From contig OV050033.1 in assembly GCA_920105625.2 (NCBI GenBank), forward strand, positions 126,603,821-126,667,820: a stretch of DNA of 64,000 nt. The letters run 5' to 3'. The DNA is from Clusia tigrina. Lineage: Eukaryota; Arthropoda; Insecta; Diptera; Clusiidae. The translations under genes and the position numbers were made by a program. This document shows, in pieces, positions 35,885-46,945 of this stretch. Each line of letters starts with the position of its first letter. Positions within the stretch are counted from its first letter, which is position 1. The notes beneath the pieces are model-generated. The model was not told the origin of the DNA. It worked only from the letters and a program-made list of their open reading frames with translations, and did not search any database.

Positions 35885-37190
35885 TATACTATATGAGGAC
35901 AAGTATGATGGTGTACTGTCATTAGGCTGTCAACATTAAGACACATCGAACTTTGTCCCATTGTAAGCATACGTCAACAGTACAAATATAAACGTAATCA
36001 TTAGTCATAAGTGATAAAGTAAATAGAAAGAAATAAACACTTGAGCGACACTATTTACTTACGCATGTGTTAGTTAGTCGGGTGTCGTTCTCTACACTCA
36101 GTACATATGACACAAAGTTCGTTTGCCAAACTAAAGCCACATTGAGTACTGAGAAAAGTGCTTATATAAAAATCCATTTCGTGGCACCATTATGTTAATA
36201 AAATCGTCCTTAAAAGATCTTAAAGCACCACATAAATCACAGTCTTGCAAAACGTCTGGAACAGTCTTTAGCCTTAGTCTTGGTTTCCACCGTTTAAGGC
36301 ATGACAGGAAGTTTTTTCAATTCTCTTTTTGGAATAGGTTATTTAGTATTATTTTCCATATTTCAAGACTTGACAATAGAATTTTGTTCCATCCCCTTTT
36401 TGGATTGGTATTTTAGGCTTAGTTTCTACGGTTCCAGAACTAAAAGTAATCATTTGTTCCATACCATATTTGGAATTCGTACTTTATACTTGGTTTCCAC
36501 GGGTCAAAGTAATAGAGTACATCTGTGTTCCATTCTTACTTTGGAATTGATCGATTAGTATTGGTTCCAAGCCTGACAGAAAACTTTCATTTCATTTCCT
36601 CTCCAGGAATAAAAGTTTACTGTCATTCTCCCTTTCCAGGAACAAAACTTTACAGTTAGATTACACCCGCTTCACTCAAAAGATTGCCGTCAGAAACGAG
36701 TCTTTTACTCCTTCCCTGCCCTCTTCCACATTTTGTTCAGGAAGATGCAAAAATGGACCATGATTTCTTCAATGAAGAAAACCGAGACTCGTAGCTATTC
36801 CAAGTGACCGTCTTTGCTTAACAACTGAAATGTTTCATATGTCACACTGACTGAATAGGGGAGTATTTTGGATAGCTACATATTCCCGTGAATATTGAGT
36901 GGTGACATCACTGAACGTTATATCTATTAAACCATTCTTGGAGACCTTTCTGTTGTAGCACCTGCTGCGGTACGGTTTATGGCTTTAAAATATTGAGTGC
37001 CGATAGCATTTTAAATCTTGAAACCTCATTTTCATCGGGCATATAGAAGTCTCATAGTCTTACTTAGGTTTGTCACACCAACGACAATTCAATGTTCGCT
37101 CTACCGCAAGCAACTTTCTTACTGATTAGATTATAGGGTGGGTCATGAAGATAATTCGTGTTTCATTCCTACGAATTTGTGCAATTAGCG
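35885..37190. other. Noncoding spacer with tandem repeat
   Basis: No gene is recognised; the block at 36262-36585 is a roughly 71-bp tandem repeat described separately. The last 100 bp form the presumed promoter of the plus-strand gene at 37293. Confidence 0.55.
36262..36585. repeat. About 71-bp tandem repeat, four to five units
   Basis: Each unit carries a GGTTTCCAC-like block (near 36283, 36352, 36421, 36490 and 36561), then TTGTTCCAT and TTTGGAATT. The copies are considerably diverged. Confidence 0.75.
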
Positions 37191-37192
37191 CT

Positions 37193-37227
37193 TCAGTCCA
37201 TCGCTGGAATTATTCGAGGTTGGTTTT
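37193..37227 (+). promoter_or_regulatory. Candidate Inr-DPE core promoter
   Basis: TCAGTC at 37193-37198 matches the arthropod initiator (A at 37195 as +1). GGTTTT at +28 resembles a downstream promoter element with one mismatch. No TATA box is seen at -30. It would give a 98-nt leader before the ATG at 37293. Confidence 0.35.
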
Positions 37228-37292
37228 TAATTACACTCATCGCACGGAATTCCATACGTCTACACACTCTATCGACATCTATTGCAACCACC

Positions 37293-38269
37293 ATGCAGAA
37301 TTTGTCCGTCCAGTGGTTGGTCAGCCTTGTGACTGTTGCGGTGTTGTTGCTCTGCAGCTGTCAAGCCATAAATTTCAACCAATTAGACAGCTTGAAGGCT
37401 CAGTTCCTGCCAGCAGAGTATAGAAATGCAAATTTCACCTTGGGTAAGGACTCCGAAATGACTTTTAGACCCCGTTTTATTGCTAACTTCTTACCCCCCT
37501 CTTTTTAGATGACTTGAAGCGTGCTGTGCGCCAGAAGTGCAAAAAAGTTTCTGGCATCGATAACTCTACGCTGTATCAGGATATTGAACAGAGCGCCGGT
37601 ACTTTCATGACTTGCATCTCCGAACTGGCGAACGTGACGTCCCTTCAGGAGGAAATCGCCCAGGCTCGGCCCATCGGCGAACTGGACACTGTGTTTGAGA
37701 AGTACTGCACCAAGGCGCCCTCGGCAGAAAAGTGCTTGCTCCAGTTCAACAGCAAATTGCAACCATGCCTCAGCGTGGAGGAGAAGAATCAAAACGCCAT
37801 TATGATGCGCCTGGCCACAAGCCTGCTGCACTTCTTCTGCGACAAGGGTGGCGCTCATGTGGCACTCTTCGTGGCCGAAGAGGGTCCGGAATGTCTGGAG
37901 GCAAACAAGGAGGCCATTAGCCACTGCATGAACTCATCGTTCGCGGAACTGGTGCCAAAGGACACCAAAGTGGAGGATCTGTACAATCTGCCCGAATTGG
38001 TGTTCAAACCGGAGCACTGCATCGATCTGGAGCGTTTTGAGAAGTGCACGGTGCATCATTTGGAACAATGTCGCGAACTGACTCCGGCGAATGTGGCCGA
38101 GTCAGTGTTCCGCTTCATAAAGAACGAAACCGATTGCAAGCATATGTTGGAGAAGAAGGGTAAATCGCGTACGGTGTTGGAGCAGGGCAATGGGAGCCCA
38201 GCAAGTGGACCGCTCGTGTGGTTGGCTTTAAGTGGTCTGTGGCTGTTGCTACTGAGAAATTTCTTTTAA
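37293..38269 (+). CDS. Secreted Cys-rich DUF1397 / 27-kDa glycoprotein family
   Basis: The predicted product of 303 residues is made from exons 37293-37443 and 37509-38269, joined in phase 1 (donor GTAAGG, acceptor CTTTTTAG). The start ATG follows ACC. Residues 8-25 form a signal peptide ending near CSCQA. The mature part has regularly spaced Cys residues (QKCKK, TCIS, KYCTK, KCLL, PCLS, FCDKG, ECLE, HCMN, HCID, KCTV, QCRE, DCKH) typical of DUF1397, the family of the Manduca 27-kDa haemolymph glycoprotein, whose role is unclear. Family members are usually soluble. Here the C-terminus ends in a small-residue linker (GNGSPASG) followed by about 17 hydrophobic residues (about 283-299) and RNFF, as in GPI-anchor signals. 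It is transcribed opposite to all GT92 copies. Confidence 0.87.
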
Positions 38270-38332
38270 GCCGTGAAGCTTTGCAGATGTGATTCTATTT
38301 AAAATATTTTTTTACGTATTTATAATCCAGAT

Positions 38333-38338
38333 AATAAA
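38333..38338 (+). terminator. Poly(A) signal of the DUF1397 gene
   Basis: AATAAA lies 64 nt after the TAA stop, giving a compact 3' UTR. Confidence 0.65.
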
Positions 38339-38344
38339 CAGTAA

Positions 38345-40510
38345 GTAAATATATGTGAGATATGGAGAAAATATATTAATTTATGGGCTATTGATAAAGT
38401 TATCAATCGATAAAGGTGCAAAGTGCACTTCTTATTGGTGCTTATCTTATAGTAGAGGAAGAATTTGACTGAAGTTTAATTATTTTGGTAACATTTTTTT
38501 GTATACTCCGATTTTGATCATGATTCTATGACTGAATTACGAATTGTTGCTGGTACAGTGATTTCCATAAGCTCCTGTGACAACTCAATACTGGTATAGG
38601 AAGTGTGGAAGTATGGAAATTTATTCAAGATTTGGTGATTAGGTATATTAATATGTGTAGATGACAGTGGGAGATAGGAAAAGCAAGCCGGTTTACATAT
38701 AGAATAACCAATATTGAATTGTTCTATGTGTATTGTATTTGTTAGTACTTGTGACAATTCAATATTGCGCTGCTGCTGGAAATTTTATTTTATATACAAA
38801 TAAGATCAAATAGTTTAATTTATCGGTGCATCTGGCTAGAAATATAACTCCTCTGACCACCTGACCAAATTATCTCCGTCAGAATCGCTCAAATATTCAA
38901 ACCATGTAAAAAAGTAGATCATTCGAAATAAACCCCCTACATGTTAAAAGAGACTCAGAGATTAAGAAATTGTATCTTGGATATATGAGAAAACCCTTGA
39001 AAAGTTGGAAGTCTTTTGTAACCATGTGTAGAAGCAATTCCCTCAGCCTCATGAAGACGCTTCTGAGAGAATATTTTTATATACGAGTATCTCTGTCGTG
39101 TTCTGGAACCATTTCAGGAATACATTGTACCAGTCCAATGAAAACAACTCCAAAACCATGTTTCCTAATGCTTCTCTGATCTCTAGTAGAACCATATCAG
39201 GAAGCAATTTTACCAGTTCAATAAAGAACCTGTAGCAGAATATTTTTGTGCTTCTTTGACCTCTTCTGGAATCTTACCTGGAACGAAATCGATGAGTCCA
39301 TGGAGACATCTCTAAAGCTAATTCTATTTATCCTTTTCTAACATCTCGGAAGCGATTCCACACAACTCGCAAAGTATGTCATTTATTCCTCTCTGACTCC
39401 TTTCGAGAACTATGTCAGCAAGAAATGTCTGCAGTTCAAAGAAGACACCTCTAAAACCACTATTGCTTATGCTGCTATGACAGCTCGTAGCACGATATCT
39501 GGAAGCAATTGTATTAGCACAAAAAAGAACTGCATTTATTTTAGGCTTCCATGACTACTTCTGGAACCATATCTGGAAGGAAGTCTCTCACTCGAAAGAA
39601 GCACCTATAAACTTCTGACCTCTACTGGAACTACATCTGGAAGTAACTTTACCAGGCTAGAGAAGAGAAATCATAATTTGAGAACGTTATGCTTCTCTGG
39701 CCTTTTCTAGAACCATATTATATTCTGGAAAGAATTCTAACAGACCAAACCTCTGAGACCTTATTTTTATTATGCCTTTATGAGTCGAAGGCAGGTTTCA
39801 ACCCAGCTTATGCTTGATTTTTGTATGATAAGCCGCACAGTACCCGCTTAGGGACAAAAGATTATCAATCAATTTTTTGTTGGAATGCTTCTTTCCGGTG
39901 CCTTTGCCAGTTATCTCTCATATTAATATAATATATATCTCTCATATATATAAGGAGTAATAAGTATTCAGGAGTTCCCTTCAAGACAATAATAATCGTG
40001 CATTTATCCATGGTTTACTCACTCGTGAAAATCTCCTAAATAAGTGTCGATGTACCTCAATTGAATAATATTGTAACTGAAGCATCAATCTACAAAGCTC
40101 AGTTTTTGAACAGGTCCATTTTCCTTTAAAGCCCAGAGATGACTCAATCTCAATCATTCGCAAGTGTTCATTCTGACTTGTTAGCTGCCACTCCCACTCA
40201 CTCTCACGTGCTAGCTATGAGACTTTAGTTCCCACACAGAAAATATATTTACTGGATGCCTAGAGATGGAACTCAGGGGAATATGTTCGTACAAATATCT
40301 CACCTTATGTACATAAATCTACCCTAGATTATCAACAGGATTATGTTTAGATAAAATAGAGCGACGAGAGCATTCAGCGCAATCTCTCACTTACCATAAC
40401 TATTACCCTCCTTCATACTTACATTCAGAATGTTCTCAAAATCTGGAACCACCAACTGTAAGTAGGACTTATTTACCTCCACCAGGACTAATTTAGCTCG
40501 ACCACAAAAA
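38345..40510. other. Noncoding spacer between DUF1397 gene and GT92 copy 7
   Basis: No gene is recognised; its centre is the degenerate repeat array at 39000-39765. The two genes converge on this region. Confidence 0.55.
39000..39765. repeat. Degenerate satellite of about 80-bp units
   Basis: About nine diverged units contain (TC)TGGAACCATATCTGGAAG, a CCAGTTCAAAGAAGA-like block, ACCTCTAAAACCA and GCTTCTCTGAC. Anchor motifs fall near 39102, 39185, 39266, 39343, 39402, 39488, 39557, 39624 and 39706. Divergence is high, so it is an old array. Confidence 0.75.
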
Positions 40511-40538
40511 TGTTTTTATTTCAAATAATTTGTTTATC

Positions 40539-40544
40539 TTTATT
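40539..40544 (-). terminator. Poly(A) signal of GT92 copy 7
   Basis: AATAAA on the minus strand, about 310 nt beyond the first possible stop at 40856. It is the first good hexamer after the gene. Confidence 0.45.
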
Positions 40545-40553
40545 AAAAGGACG

Positions 40554-40573
40554 AGTCGCCAAAACGGGCGACT
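40554..40573. other. Perfect 7-bp hairpin in 3' flank of GT92 copy 7
   Basis: AGTCGCC and GGCGACT are separated by AAAACG. It lies just before the poly(A) signal on the minus strand and so would be in the 3' UTR. It is a GC-rich stem in AT-rich surroundings. Confidence 0.5.
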
Positions 40574-40855
40574 TCAAATATTGTTATACTTAACTCTAAA
40601 GGACTACGCAATAATATCACAGTGCACCTTTTTATAATTCCCTTCGAACTCTATTGTTCAAGAATCTCCTCCGTTTCCTTCGTTATTCGCAGCGTTTTCA
40701 GCGGAATTTATATTATTATCTAATTGTGTTCCTAGTTTCAGTCGTCAGCTACCACGTTTTTTTTTTTTTGTTCTGAGTCATGCCTACCTTGACCGTTCAT
40801 CAGTTCCAGCTGGACTACAGCCCTCCCGAGAGCGAGTCCAAGTTGTGTGCAACAC

Positions 40856-43697
40856 TCACCGGTTGCTAGAACCCGTTGCCGAGTTCAGTAGCGACCGCCC
40901 GAAGAAACCCAACGCATCCAGTGTTCTTCTGGTTCGACTGATCAGTTCATCCTTATACTTCCATACGGTTTTATCCTCCACCGAATGGTCCCGGTATTCC
41001 ACGCAACTCTTCTTCAGTGTTTTCACACAATCCGCGCGATAATGCTGCAGTTGAGCATCCTCTGTGTCAACCGGGTACGATTTACAAACACCGCCCAGAC
41101 ATGCCAGTGGAAAGTGATTGTGCAGTGTAAGCACCCGCTCTGGATTGTGGAAGCACTTCACGTACTGATTGGGTTTGGTGTAATTCTTGGCGCGATGCAC
41201 GTGCTGCAACATGTGCATGTATTTGGGAATGTCCTTGTGCCAGCCGTGCTCGTGCTGTTGCTCGTCCAGGAAGTAAACATTGCGGAAATTGTAGCTGTGA
41301 TGGCCATCGGTGCGGTTCTTGAGAGCCTCTGGCACCACTTTGGCCATTAGCTCCGACCAGAGCACGGCGTTGCCCTTGGGCATGATCACCTCGTCCACAT
41401 CCAGCAATGCTATGTAATCGTACAGGTAGAGATTTTTGTAGAGGCAGTCGTTGTATGGGATGATCTCGTTCTGCCGCTTGTGATTCGTTTTCTTTGTGAG
41501 GTACAAGTGCTGGAACCCGGGCACGTTCGGCTGACCGCCCGGCAGTGTCAGTGGTATCACCTGCACCTTATCCTCCTGTTCATAGTGGCGTAGGACTTTA
41601 CTCACATTCGGATGCACTTGGAGGTTGTAGAAGTAAATTTTCGATGCACCCAGAATATTGAGCAACTCTATCCACTCAATCAGACGCACGGAAAGATCGT
41701 TGTATAGGAAGTCCAGACCCTTGACACAGACCGCAAAGCCTTTCTTTTGATCATCGGCAGGACGATTATAGATCACTCGCAGGTTATTCGTGGCGGTGTC
41801 GCACTCCTTTTCCACCAAGGACACTGAACTGGGCACCACTCTGTGAAACGGTTTGGGTATGCGACAGGCTATGAGGTAGGGTTGATATATGCCCTGCTTG
41901 TAATTGCCCCACTTTTTGTGCCAAATGTACTTGTACTCAAATGTCTTCACAATGGACGGTTCCTTCTGTCCGTCGAACCAGAACTGACAGAACGTCTTTA
42001 CCTTCGGTTCGATGCGGTCGATCATGCCCAGTATGCGCACAGAGGGACCCAGCAGCGACCGCTTCCTAATGTCGTAGTAGGCGCCGAAAAATTGGAAGGT
42101 GCCATTCGAGGTGCGGAGGGTCTGCCAGTACATGTTGTTGAACTCCAGCTCGAAGATGGACGGATATTTGGCGCATGTGGTGGATTTTTGCTGTTGAATG
42201 TTTTTATTCTTAGTCCAGTAGGCGATCGGTAGCGAGGGCAGACGGGATTCCACATCTCGTACCATTTGGTCATCGTCCATGGCTGTCGGAAGAAGGCATG
42301 GAAATATACAACATGTTTTTATTGATAGTAGGAGAAAGTGGAGGGGGGAGAATAAATTTTAAAGGGAACTTGGTTTAATAAATTAAAATATGGAACTTTC
42401 CTCAGGAGTTATGAACCATAAAAATTACAACTTTTGGTTGTTGAAGTTCATTTCCCTGTGTTACATCACATTCGCGGGATTGTCGAGATGAAATATTTTA
42501 AAATTTGAAACTGTTTCGGTGCTACTTCTTCCTCCCCCTTTTTTGCACTTTTTTCTATTACTGCGGTCATCAATCATAAATTTCATACAAACACACTGCG
42601 AAGGCAAGGCCAAAATCAATAAACCCAAACAATGTCAATGTTTTCAGATTGTTCACAAACTTTTCTTGTTGTTCAAGTTCGTGTTGTTGTTGTCGTTCTT
42701 CTTATTGTTGTCGTTGCTATTGTCATAAGTTCGAAAGTTAACTTCAAAGGCACTTTAGCAGCCCACGAAGAGAAACATTAACTGTAAATCATTGTCAACT
42801 TCTCTGAAACATTGGCAGCTGTTGCTTTTGGGTGGCTTTGTTGTTGTAATTTTTATCGTTCTTGTTCTTCGTGTTGTTGTCAACATGTCATCTGCAGTTG
42901 GTATCCAAATGTCTGTCAAACTTTCAAGTTGGAATTTTTAAATTAAATTTTACTTCTCTATTTTGGGTATGTCCGAGGAGGTCGACATGTGAAATATTTC
43001 TGTCAGTGACGAGAAAATTTCAGTACGGTGAGAATTACAAAAGACCATTGGAAGCATTTCAGAGGTATAAAATGTGGACTCATTTTGTAAATTAAAGTTA
43101 TCAATTGAGACGAAGGTATAAGTAACCCCAAACAGGATCAATTGATATGAACACAATTATCTATGGAAGCCATCAAATCCTAAGGATGGTCTAGATACGG
43201 AAATTTCTTCAATAAACTCTGACGAGCAAAAGTGTGCCAGGTTTCTGCAATAGTGATTGACGGCTATTGAAGGACTAACTCCACTTAGTGTAATCATCTT
43301 TGAAATCTGGTGGAAATCTCCAAATACCTACTGACCTTTATTTTCAATTCCGCGAGATTATTCTTAGCTGCAGTTACTCTATCCTCTTTCACATATACCC
43401 TCTCTCTTCTCCTGCTCTAGTTTCAAGGTTGTAAACTATATTTAATACCAGCATTTACCCACCTGTGCGATTGTCCAATAAAATCTCAGATGACTCCAAG
43501 CGTTCGGCTGCCGTCGAAGTAGTCTCGGCGTAATGCAATGAATCCTTTTGCAATAAAATCCGTCCACTCAGCGGCAAGTCCACCACATATTCCGGCGTTG
43601 TCATACTGGATCCCTGCATTTTAAACAAACCCAACATGATGAAGGACCACACGCACAGTGAGCAGAGTACTTTCAGAATCATTTTGGTGCCAGCCAT
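40856..43697 (-). CDS. Glycosyltransferase family 92 protein, copy 7 (divergent)
   Basis: This is a GT92/DUF23 enzyme of about 553 residues. Exon 1 is 43697-43463 and exon 2 is 42282-40856. I start at ACCATGG (43697), the best context in the frame. The anchor is about residues 6-24, and the stem is longer than in the array copies. Exon 1 ends RTG in phase 1 at GTGGGT, and exon 2 continues AMDDDQMVRDVE. DVDEV is at 373-377 within YIALLDVDEVIMP. FAVCVKGLDF, QVHPNVSKV, PYNDCLYKN, TLHNHFP and AQLQHYR are conserved. Intron 1 is 1180 bp. The C-terminus is uncertain: CGG TGA is a stop as read, but the same bases form a consensus GTGAGT donor, so a third exon may exist. Its exons are more GC-rich than the others. 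It is probably the ancestral-type paralogue. Confidence 0.9.
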
Positions 43698-44570
43698 GGT
43701 TGTGAAACTGTCGCAATCGTCCTCGTTGTCGTCGTCCGCGTCGTTGCTTGTGTTGTTGCAGTTCACAAGTTAATTCCTTAATTCCAATTCTGCGATAGGC
43801 GATGATGTGTCAATTGAGCATGAAAGCAACTGGAAGGACAAGAGCAAAAGGCAGAAGAGAAAATTAACTTAAAATTTTATGCATTTAAATTTCATCTGAA
43901 AGGAAAAGGCCATTAAGTTGCCATTAGCCAGGCACCGAGCACTCTCCCCAAAACAAATTAAATCGTCATGGACAGAGCTTCTCGCCGAGAGAGTGAGAGA
44001 TGCCAGTGGTGGTTGGATGCTGGCTTGTCTGCTTGTAAAAGCATCTAATAAAATGAAACTCAACGATGACGATGTGCACGACGACGCTGGGTGCACAAAT
44101 TTGTAAATTACGAGCATAATAAAATGTTGCCAACTCCTAAGGCGGCCATTTCCTTTAACATTTGCCATACTTCGGCGGCGGCGTTGTCGGTCCCTTGTCA
44201 GCAGACAGCAGGAGTGAAGATGTCAGCTTGTCAGTTATAGGATGTGGAATTCATTGAGGATGCGTTTAAACTGGTGGAAAGCGTGCGGGCACTGCTGGTG
44301 ACTCAAATGGAAATATTGACTTTAACAAGCGGAGCGGACAGACACAGACATGGTAGTTGTCATTAGAGCGGACATTGACAATAAACATTAACACGCCCAT
44401 GTAGGAAAGCACCATAAAAGTGAGCATGCAATATTGCAAAACTAACAATATCTTAAAGACAACAGCAGTTTCTTATCGGGATGAGATAAATCAGATTAGG
44501 ATTGGTGGAGCCAATATGTTACTCAGCCATAGTGGATTTGAAGAATATGTTTGCGACAATGTAAATGAGA

Positions 44571-44920
44571 CCAGAGTACGTGAGTAAATCCAGGGGTTGT
44601 CAGAAAATGAAGAAATTTCACCAACCTAAGTGGGAGCAGAGTACGGGAGTATTCCAAAATCCACGGGTGGACAGAAACTAATGAAACTTCAACAACCTAG
44701 GTGGCATCAGAGAATGTTAGTACTCCTAATTCCAGGGGAGGGCAAAAAATCAGTAAACTTCAACGGATGAACGTACCTGGGACCAGAATTCGTGAGCACT
44801 CGTAAACTCAATGTAAGACAGATAATCATGCAAGTTCGCCGGATAAACCTAAGAAGGACCAGAGTGGTTTAAGTATTGTGTATCCAGGAGCAGTTGAGCT
44901 TAACCATATGATTATAAGAA
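44571..44920. repeat. Degenerate 65-76-bp tandem repeat, five units
   Basis: CCAGAGTACG-like starts fall near 44571, 44636, 44707, 44783 and 44846. Each is followed by a CCAGGGG-type block, CAGAAAATGA and TTCAACAACCTA variants. Confidence 0.7.
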
Positions 44921-46764
44921 AGACCACTGATTCTAAGTACATCCATGAGCAGTGAGAAAATCAACAGTCTGATCGGTCAGACCGGTTGAAACTTAGGTAA
45001 ATCAATATCAAAACTTTTCTTGCCGTCTAGGCGAGCTCCGACTAATGAAGACTATAGTATATTTATGACTTAAGGAAGCAATCAATAATAGATATGGGCA
45101 TGGGATAAAATGTATAAAGCTATAACAACATATTGGACGACTTTCTTTTTGGAACAGAAGCACACAGTCCAAACAATCCAAGGCACCCAAGTAAATACTC
45201 AGTTCATAACTAAGCGCACAATCAATTATATTATCCTTTTAGGAACTGAACCAATTCTCGGAGAAGCTATATATTCTCCAAGTCCTGCTAGTCTGCGACC
45301 GCCTTGGACTGTATAAAGTGACAGGAGATCTCTCAATCTCAAGATCTCTTTTCAAAACCCTACGAAATATAGTCAGTCTGACTTTATATGGTACGATTAA
45401 TGGATTAATTCAGAGGTTCATGAACTCAAAAGCCTACTTTAATGAAGCTTCTGATGAGCAATTTCGCAACTAATTGGTTTTTTTTTTTGGTGTGAGGAGT
45501 CCTGGACATTCTGTTATAATTTGAACAAAGCTTTCCTTTAGATACTCTGCCTGACTACGGCAATATAATAAGTTTTCAAGACAGCTCCAGCCAATAACTG
45601 AAGAGTCGTTCCCTCCTTGCTTTCGCGAAAATTTTCCCGATGAACAATTTTATCACCTTCCTAGTTAAGTAGAGCTTCAGACATCCAGGTAAAATTTGAA
45701 GATCTGAGTCTTTATTCTACAAGTAAGGTACGGATGTAAGCCATAAGTATGTTTCCAAAAATAAGGATGATTATTTCTATTAGATCTCTAAGACAGCATC
45801 TGTCGAGATGTAGTAGAAAACTAAACATCTTTGGAGTCTCATCTTTTAATAGTCGAGAATATAAATGAGACATCTGGGAAAATGTCGATAATACATAAGA
45901 GTAGAGAAGAGATACTTAGCAACTAGTAAGAGAATCATTAGAAAGTAGATAGTTCCATCACCATCGATTCGCTAGTTGATTAGATACGTCGGAACAAACC
46001 GCTTAAGCAACTGTTCATATAGTTTGACTACGAAACAGATTTCTTCATAAATTGTTCTTCGTATAATTGAATTTTCTTTCTTTATAAACAATTTATCTCA
46101 AAGAGTTTACGCAAACGATTCACCAATTGCTCTGTTTCTAATGACTTATCTGTAAGTTTATTATATTCACATTGCATTGATCTTCAAGCGTTGTTTAATA
46201 AACCGATACGCTTGCTTTCTTAGGTAAATCCCATAATCTCGTTTTCATGCTCCTTAATCTTAAGTGAATAATTCGGAATGCTGTTTTCATGCTCTTTCCT
46301 TAATTAGCTTGGGTAGATTAAGAACTGAAGTTGTTTGCTTACTCTTACACCGCTGATGGGAAGGGTTTGATTGTGCTCCTATTCTTTGTTGTGGTTATAT
46401 TTAATCCGTTTAGGTATAGGTGTAACCGAAAGAGGGTAAACTGGTTCATTTTGTATTGGAAATACCTCCCATATGCATAAATTTGGACGGTTGCTATTCG
46501 TTGTTTGTGTTCGGACAACAATTTAAGCGATGATTGATAGGTGTCACGATCTATTTTTAAGATTTTGAGCGTCAAAAGAAACTGATTGCTTGAAAGATAA
46601 TACAAAATTCTACAGAAGTACTTTTTTCACTCTAGAAGCGAACTGGCGATAATGATTCGTAGTAAAGATTAGTTGAGAAGAATTCCAAGCGGATACGTTT
46701 TAAGGAGTTTGTGCTGTCATTCCTGTTTAGGAATAGTATGAGAATGAACCTTGTTTGCTTGCGA

Positions 46765-46945
46765 AAGAGGGAGAGGGATGGGGCGAGAGAAGGACAGGGA
46801 GACATAGAGAGACTGTGATATATAGAGAGAGGTAAAGAAGGAAAGAAAAATAGATATATATACGGAGAGATATAGATAACGGTAAATAGAATAACTACAG
46901 AGAAATATATAATAATGTAAATAAATAAATAGAAAGAAATATATA
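46765..46945. repeat. GA-rich simple sequence
   Basis: This is a purine-biased stretch of GAGAGA, ATAGAGA and GAAAGAAA grading into AT-rich repeats. It resembles a small version of the 30-kb tract. Confidence 0.7.
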
